Source of the DNA: Daejeonella sp. H1SJ63
GTDB taxonomy: Bacteria > Bacteroidota > Bacteroidia > Sphingobacteriales > Sphingobacteriaceae
Direction: 5' to 3'
Assembly: GCF_029360775.1 (NCBI RefSeq)
Contig: NZ_JARKMZ010000028.1
Location: forward strand, 248,001 to 312,000
Length of the DNA: 64,000 nucleotides
This document shows positions 59,958-64,000 of this stretch, piece after piece. The notes under the pieces were generated by a model. It was given only the letters and a program-made list of their open reading frames with translations, did not search any database and had not been told where the DNA came from. Positions within the stretch are counted from its first letter, which is position 1, and every line of letters begins with the position of its first letter. The position numbers and the translations under genes were made by a program.

Positions 59958-60929
59958 ATGATGCAACAAGAAGAAAAACTATTGAAAGAAAACAAGGATC
60001 GTTTTGTCATCCTGCCTATTAACTATCCTGCTATCTGGGAAATGTATAAAAAGCATGAAGCCAGTTTCTGGACAGCAGAAGAGATCGACCTGTCGGGTGA
60101 TTTAAAAGACTGGGCAAACCTGAACTCCGGTGAAAAGCATTTTATCTCGCATATACTGGCTTTTTTTGCGGCCAGTGATGGTATTGTGAATGAGAATCTG
60201 GCTGTAAACTTTATGCGGGAAGTACAGGTTCCTGAAGCCAGATGTTTTTACGGTTTCCAGATCATGATGGAAAACATCCATTCAGAAACTTATGCACTTC
60301 TGATCGATACCTATATTAAAGACCCTCTTGAAAAGGATCACCTGTTTCATGCTATTGATACCGTTCCTGCAGTAAAGAAAAAGGCAGAATGGGCCTTGCG
60401 CTGGATAGAGAACGGTAGCTTTGCAGAACGTCTGGTAGCCTTCGCCGCTGTTGAGGGTATCTTTTTCAGCGGCAGTTTCTGCTCCATTTTCTGGCTTAAA
60501 AAGAGAGGATTGATGCCTGGATTAACCTTCAGCAATGAACTGATCAGCAGGGATGAAGGCCTGCATTGTGAGTTTGCCTGTCTGCTTTATCAAATGCTAT
60601 CCAATAAATTATCCGAAAATCAGGTTCATGAAATTATCAGGGATGCGGTAGAAATTGAGAAAGAGTTTATTACCGATGCCCTGCCGGTAGAGCTTATTGG
60701 TATGAATGCCAAACTGATGCAGCAGTACATTGAGTTTGTGGCCGATCGCTGGGCAGATGAATTGGGATGTTCAAAAATATATCATGCCTCAAATCCATTT
60801 GATTTTATGGAAATGATATCTCTTCAGGGAAAGACTAATTTCTTTGAGAAGCGCGTAGGCGACTATCAGAAGGCCGGAGTGCTTTCAGGTAATGAATCTC
60901 ATAATTTTTCGCTGGAAGAAGATTTTTAA
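59958..60929 (+). CDS. nrdB: Ribonucleoside-diphosphate reductase, class I beta subunit
   Basis: It generates the radical used to make deoxyribonucleotides. The 323-residue protein has iron/manganese ligands in WTAEEIDLS, the [15 protein letters not shown] block with the probable radical Tyr near residue 111, and the [19 protein letters not shown] and [12 protein letters not shown] helices. The frame is open upstream to an ATG at 59850, next to the riboswitch, but those 36 codons resemble no R2 N terminus, so an ATG at 59958 (or 59961) is used. nrdA follows after 79 bp. Confidence 0.95.
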   Translation: MMQQEEKLLKENKDRFVILPINYPAIWEMYKKHEASFWTAEEIDLSGDLKDWANLNSGEKHFISHILAFFAASDGIVNENLAVNFMREVQVPEARCFYGFQIMMENIHSETYALLIDTYIKDPLEKDHLFHAIDTVPAVKKKAEWALRWIENGSFAERLVAFAAVEGIFFSGSFCSIFWLKKRGLMPGLTFSNELISRDEGLHCEFACLLYQMLSNKLSENQVHEIIRDAVEIEKEFITDALPVELIGMNAKLMQQYIEFVADRWADELGCSKIYHASNPFDFMEMISLQGKTNFFEKRVGDYQKAGVLSGNESHNFSLEEDF

Positions 60930-60930
60930 T

Positions 60931-60952
60931 GTGATTGACCAGGGTCAATCAC
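60931..60952. other. 22-bp palindrome between nrdB and nrdA
   Basis: GTGATTGACC and GGTCAATCAC (10-bp arms) around AG, starting 2 bp after the nrdB stop. There is no T run, so termination is unlikely; an mRNA hairpin or protein site in the nrdB-nrdA gap is possible. Confidence 0.6.
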
Positions 60953-61008
60953 TGCTCAGCAATATTCTTCATAGAACAACTAATCATTAAAACCAATCAT
61001 CCATTATC

Positions 61009-63390
61009 ATGTTTGTAATTAAAAGAAACGGAAGAAAAGAAAGTGTCAAGTTCGATAAAATTACTGCCCGTATTCAGAAATTATCGTATGGCCTTAGTCC
61101 GCTGATCGACGCAGTTGATGTAGCCAAAAAAGTAATTGAAGGCCTTTATGACGGGGTAAGCACTACTGAGCTGGATAATCTGGCCGCAGAAACGGCTGCA
61201 TCACTCACCACAAAACACCCTGATTATGCCCTGCTTGCAAGTCGTATAGCAGTGAGCAATCTGCATAAGAATACGACCAAATCATTCTCTGAAACTATGC
61301 TGAAGCTCTATCATTATTCAGATGCGGTTTCGGGCAGAAGGATGCCTTTAATAGCTGAGGATGTGATTGAGATTATTCAGAATAATGCAGATCTGCTGGA
61401 TAGCTCCATTATCTATGACCGGGATTTTGGATTCGATTACTTCGGATTTAAGACACTTGAAAAATCCTACCTGCTTCGTGTTGACGGCAAGATCATTGAG
61501 CGTCCTCAGCATATGTATATGCGTGTGGCTATCGGAATTCATAAGAACGATCTGGATAGCGTTATCCTGACCTATAATCAGATGAGCGAACGCTGGTTTA
61601 CCCATGCCACACCTACTTTATTTAATGCCGGAACACCTAAACCTCAGATGTCGTCATGCTTTCTTCTGGCTATGAAGGATGATAGTATTGATGGTATTTA
61701 TGATACCCTGAAACAAACTGCCCGTATCTCGCAGAGTGCCGGCGGAATAGGTCTGGCTATTCATAATGTAAGGGCAACAGGCAGCTATATTGGGGGTACA
61801 AATGGTACCAGCAATGGAATTGTTCCCATGCTGAAAGTGTTTAACGATACTGCCCGCTATGTGGATCAGGGAGGAGGGAAGAGAAAAGGAGCATTTGCCA
61901 TTTATCTCGAGCCATGGCATGCAGATGTGTTTGAATTTCTCGATTTGAGAAAAAATCATGGCAAAGAAGAGATGAGAGCCAGAGATCTTTTTTACGCACT
62001 TTGGATGCCTGATCTGTTTATGAAAAGGGTAGAGGCTAATGGGGAATGGAGTTTATTCTGTCCGCATGAAGCTCCCGGACTGCATGAATGTTATGGAGAT
62101 GAATTTGAGAACCTGTATCAAAGATATGAGGCAGAAGGGAGGGCCCGGAGGATTATTAAAGCCCAGGAATTATGGTTTGCGATACTGGAAGCTCAGATTG
62201 AAACCGGTACCCCTTATCTTTTATACAAAGACGCTGCAAACAGAAAGAGTAATCAGCAAAACTTAGGTACCATTAAATGCAGTAATCTGTGTACCGAAAT
62301 CATGGAATATACCAGTCCGGATGAAGTAGCAGTATGTAACCTGGCTTCCATCGCTTTGCCGCGTTTTGTAACAGATGGACAGTTTGATTTTGAAAAGCTG
62401 TATGAGATCACCTATCAGGCAACAAAAAACCTGAATTGTATTATTGACAATAACTATTATCCGGTTGAAGAAGCCCGTAATTCCAACCTTAGACATCGTC
62501 CGGTTGGACTGGGAGTGCAGGGTCTGGCCGACGCATTTATTCTGATGCGTCTTCCCTTTGAGAGCGATCTGGCAAAGCTGTTGAACAGGAATATCTTTGA
62601 AACCATTTATTTTGCTGCTATGTCTGCCAGTAAGGATCTGGCTAAATTGCACGGACCTTATGAAACATTTGAAGGATCGCCTTTGTCAAAAGGCTTATTC
62701 CAGTTTGATCTATGGGGCATAAAGCCATCTGACAGGTACGACTGGGAATCTCTCAGGGAAGAGGTGAAGCAGTACGGTGTGCGTAATTCACTGCTCGTAG
62801 CTCCAATGCCTACAGCATCAACCTCACAGGTATTGGGTAATAATGAATGTTTTGAGCCTTATACCTCCAATATCTATACCCGCAGAGTATTAAGCGGAGA
62901 GTTTATTATTGTGAACAAGCATTTGCTTAAAGATCTTGTGAACCTTGGGTTATGGAATAATGCAATGAAAGATCGGATCATTACTGCCAATGGTTCGGTA
63001 CAGCATATTGAAGAGATCCCGGCAGATATAAGAGAACTGTATAAAACGGTTTGGGAAATCAAACAGCGTAATTTAATAGATATGGCTGCCGACCGGGGTG
63101 CTTTTATCTGCCAGTCGCAGTCCCTGAATCTTTTTGTAGATAGTCCGAATACCGCTAAATTAACCTCTATGCATTTTTATGCCTGGAAAAAGGGACTAAA
63201 AACAGGTATGTATTATCTGCGTACACAGGCTGCCACAAAAGCAGTGCAATTTACTGTAGAGAAACAGGCAGGGAAAAGTATGGAACCGCTTGTCCCTCAG
63301 ATTGAAATTGTTCAAAACAATAATGAACCTGAAATGAACAATGGATTGAGCTGCAGTATGGAAGATGGTTGTGTTAGTTGTGGCTCCTGA
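61009..63390 (+). CDS. nrdA: Ribonucleoside-diphosphate reductase, class I alpha subunit
   Basis: Catalytic subunit that reduces ribonucleoside diphosphates. The N-terminal ATP-cone (residues 1-90, [17 protein letters not shown]) gives dATP feedback control. The core has the active-site cysteines in MSSCFLLAM (about 215), [20 protein letters not shown] (the radical Cys near 425 and its partner near 442), and the C-terminal CxxC-like tail CVSCGS that takes electrons from thioredoxin. At 793 residues it is the eukaryotic-like class Ia type. It is co-expressed with nrdB under the cobalamin riboswitch. Confidence 0.96.
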   Translation: MFVIKRNGRKESVKFDKITARIQKLSYGLSPLIDAVDVAKKVIEGLYDGVSTTELDNLAAETAASLTTKHPDYALLASRIAVSNLHKNTTKSFSETMLKLYHYSDAVSGRRMPLIAEDVIEIIQNNADLLDSSIIYDRDFGFDYFGFKTLEKSYLLRVDGKIIERPQHMYMRVAIGIHKNDLDSVILTYNQMSERWFTHATPTLFNAGTPKPQMSSCFLLAMKDDSIDGIYDTLKQTARISQSAGGIGLAIHNVRATGSYIGGTNGTSNGIVPMLKVFNDTARYVDQGGGKRKGAFAIYLEPWHADVFEFLDLRKNHGKEEMRARDLFYALWMPDLFMKRVEANGEWSLFCPHEAPGLHECYGDEFENLYQRYEAEGRARRIIKAQELWFAILEAQIETGTPYLLYKDAANRKSNQQNLGTIKCSNLCTEIMEYTSPDEVAVCNLASIALPRFVTDGQFDFEKLYEITYQATKNLNCIIDNNYYPVEEARNSNLRHRPVGLGVQGLADAFILMRLPFESDLAKLLNRNIFETIYFAAMSASKDLAKLHGPYETFEGSPLSKGLFQFDLWGIKPSDRYDWESLREEVKQYGVRNSLLVAPMPTASTSQVLGNNECFEPYTSNIYTRRVLSGEFIIVNKHLLKDLVNLGLWNNAMKDRIITANGSVQHIEEIPADIRELYKTVWEIKQRNLIDMAADRGAFICQSQSLNLFVDSPNTAKLTSMHFYAWKKGLKTGMYYLRTQAATKAVQFTVEKQAGKSMEPLVPQIEIVQNNNEPEMNNGLSCSMEDGCVSCGS

Positions 63391-63416
63391 TAGATTTGAT
63401 TATTTAATTACTGGCA

Positions 63417-63441
63417 GCCCGGGCAATGTCATTGTCCGGGC
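63417..63441 (+). terminator. Terminator-like hairpin after nrdA
   Basis: GCCCGGGCAATG pairs with CATTGTCCGGGC (12 pairs, one G-T) with a tight loop, followed by ATACTTTTC. It lies 26 bp after the nrdA stop. Confidence 0.65.
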
Positions 63442-63474
63442 ATACTTTTCAAAATTTCAGTAAATACTCAGTTA

Positions 63475-63678
63475 ATGAATAAACATGAGATCATATCCTG
63501 CGAGCGTTGCCGTGCAAGAATGGAGTGCAAAGCTAATGCCTTCAACAAGTGCCAGTGCAGTACTGTTTATCTGAATCTGAATGAGGTGCAGTATGTCAGT
63601 GAAAATTTCGAAGGATGTCTTTGCGCTAAATGCTTAATTGAATTGAAAGAAGAATACCGTCAGATATTTAAATTATAA
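63475..63678 (+). CDS. Cysteine-rich CWC-family protein
   Basis: A 67-residue cytoplasmic protein with seven cysteines in the CWC arrangement: SCERCRARMECKA, NKCQCSTVYL and CLCAKCLIEL. The clusters suggest zinc or iron-sulfur binding. Its role is unknown. It follows nrdA and its hairpin by about 30 bp and has no obvious promoter of its own, so partial read-through from the B12-controlled operon is possible. Confidence 0.82.
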   Translation: MNKHEIISCERCRARMECKANAFNKCQCSTVYLNLNEVQYVSENFEGCLCAKCLIELKEEYRQIFKL

Positions 63679-63826
63679 TCTTTTGCCCTTTTCGCTGGTA
63701 TGAGCTTGCAGCTGGTGTCTTCCCAATCCTTGTACAATAGTCTTCATGATTTGTTTTTTCATAAATCTTGATTTTTGTCAATGTTTTTTCTTGTTTAAAA
63801 TCATCAGTATTTCTTGATCAGGGATA

Positions 63827-63858
63827 TTGGTTCAGGGTATCAAATCATCGCAATTTTG
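63827..63858 (+). promoter_or_regulatory. Possible promoter of the DoxX gene
   Basis: A -33 TTG at 63827-63829 is 21 bp before a CAATTTTG box at 63851-63858, one mismatch from TAnnTTTG. The ATG follows 33 bp later. Confidence 0.35.
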
Positions 63859-63891
63859 TATTGTCAAAACCAACAATTAAAATAATTATTG

Positions 63892-64000
63892 ATGAAAAAG
63901 ATTTTAAAAGTAAATGAAGCTACAACTGCAACAGATATAGCAGTTTTGATTGCAAGAATAGGTATCGCAACTTTGATGTTAACCCATGGTATTCCTAAAC
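63892..64000 (+). CDS. DoxX-family membrane protein (3' partial)
   Basis: The first 36 codons are in the window. After a short polar N terminus the sequence IAVLIARIGIATLMLTHGIPK matches the first membrane helix of DoxX proteins, with the conserved Arg and the HGxxK ending. Family members are small quinone-linked or redox-associated membrane proteins. The gene runs off the right edge. Confidence 0.75.
   Translation, partial: MKKILKVNEATTATDIAVLIARIGIATLMLTHGIPK

Overview
The window looks like chromosomal DNA of a Bacteroidota member, most likely a Pedobacter-like Sphingobacteriaceae. The evidence is a SusC/SusD pair, a second TonB-dependent receptor followed by a DUF4249 lipoprotein, ChrA, MnmE and ArgS of Bacteroidota type, AT-rich spacers, and several -7 promoter boxes of the form TAnnTTTG, the signature of the Bacteroidota primary sigma factor. 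No rRNA, tRNA, CRISPR array or intact transposase was seen. Calls were made by reading motifs, without any database search.

Layout, left to right. 1-7.2 kb: the end of an OmpR-type response regulator, an RluA-type pseudouridine synthase, a small lipoprotein, divergent arginine decarboxylase and arginase, ArgS, and a 3-hydroxyacyl-CoA dehydrogenase. 7.5-12 kb: a SusC/SusD nutrient uptake pair ending in a strong bidirectional hairpin. 12.1-16.2 kb: bioF-bioD, a Spy-like periplasmic protein, an S24-type self-cleaving repressor divergent from a GIY-YIG-like gene with two matching operators between them, and an MsrB without its zinc cysteines. 16.3-25.3 kb: a peptidase/propeller/barrel protein, a class A PBP, PPK2, and an aminotransferase - omega-amidase - GNAT operon. 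25.3-37.4 kb: a queuosine-precursor transporter with two alpha/beta hydrolases, an FKBP isomerase, a lysoplasmalogenase, and an envelope operon (unknown protein, STN-containing TonB receptor, DUF4249 lipoprotein, MG2-like protein).

37.5-47.3 kb: a GH20 hexosaminidase, a small surface protein whose signal peptide is split by a one-base frameshift in a T tract, and a TetR-controlled RND efflux operon. 47.3-50 kb: a chromate resistance locus with ChrA, a small outer-membrane-like protein, and an unusual regulator joining a ChrB domain to an AraC DNA-binding domain. The chrA promoter is covered by a perfect 12-bp inverted repeat. 50-54.5 kb: an M28 peptidase, an OsmC protein, a palindromic repeat, and mnmE carrying an in-frame repeat insertion.

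54.5-56.7 kb is the clearest accessory island: degenerate GCTCGCGCCAGCAAA repeats, a truncated HigA antitoxin, and an intact mobile mystery protein A/B pair (XRE antitoxin and Fic toxin) preceded by four operator-like iterons spaced exactly 33 bp apart. 56.7-59.4 kb: a Tat-exported Gfo/Idh/MocA oxidoreductase and a SatD-like/DUF3307 pair with its own repeated operator. 59.7-63.4 kb: a cobalamin riboswitch ahead of nrdB-nrdA, implying B12 repression of the class I ribonucleotide reductase. The window ends with a Cys-rich CWC protein and the start of a DoxX gene.
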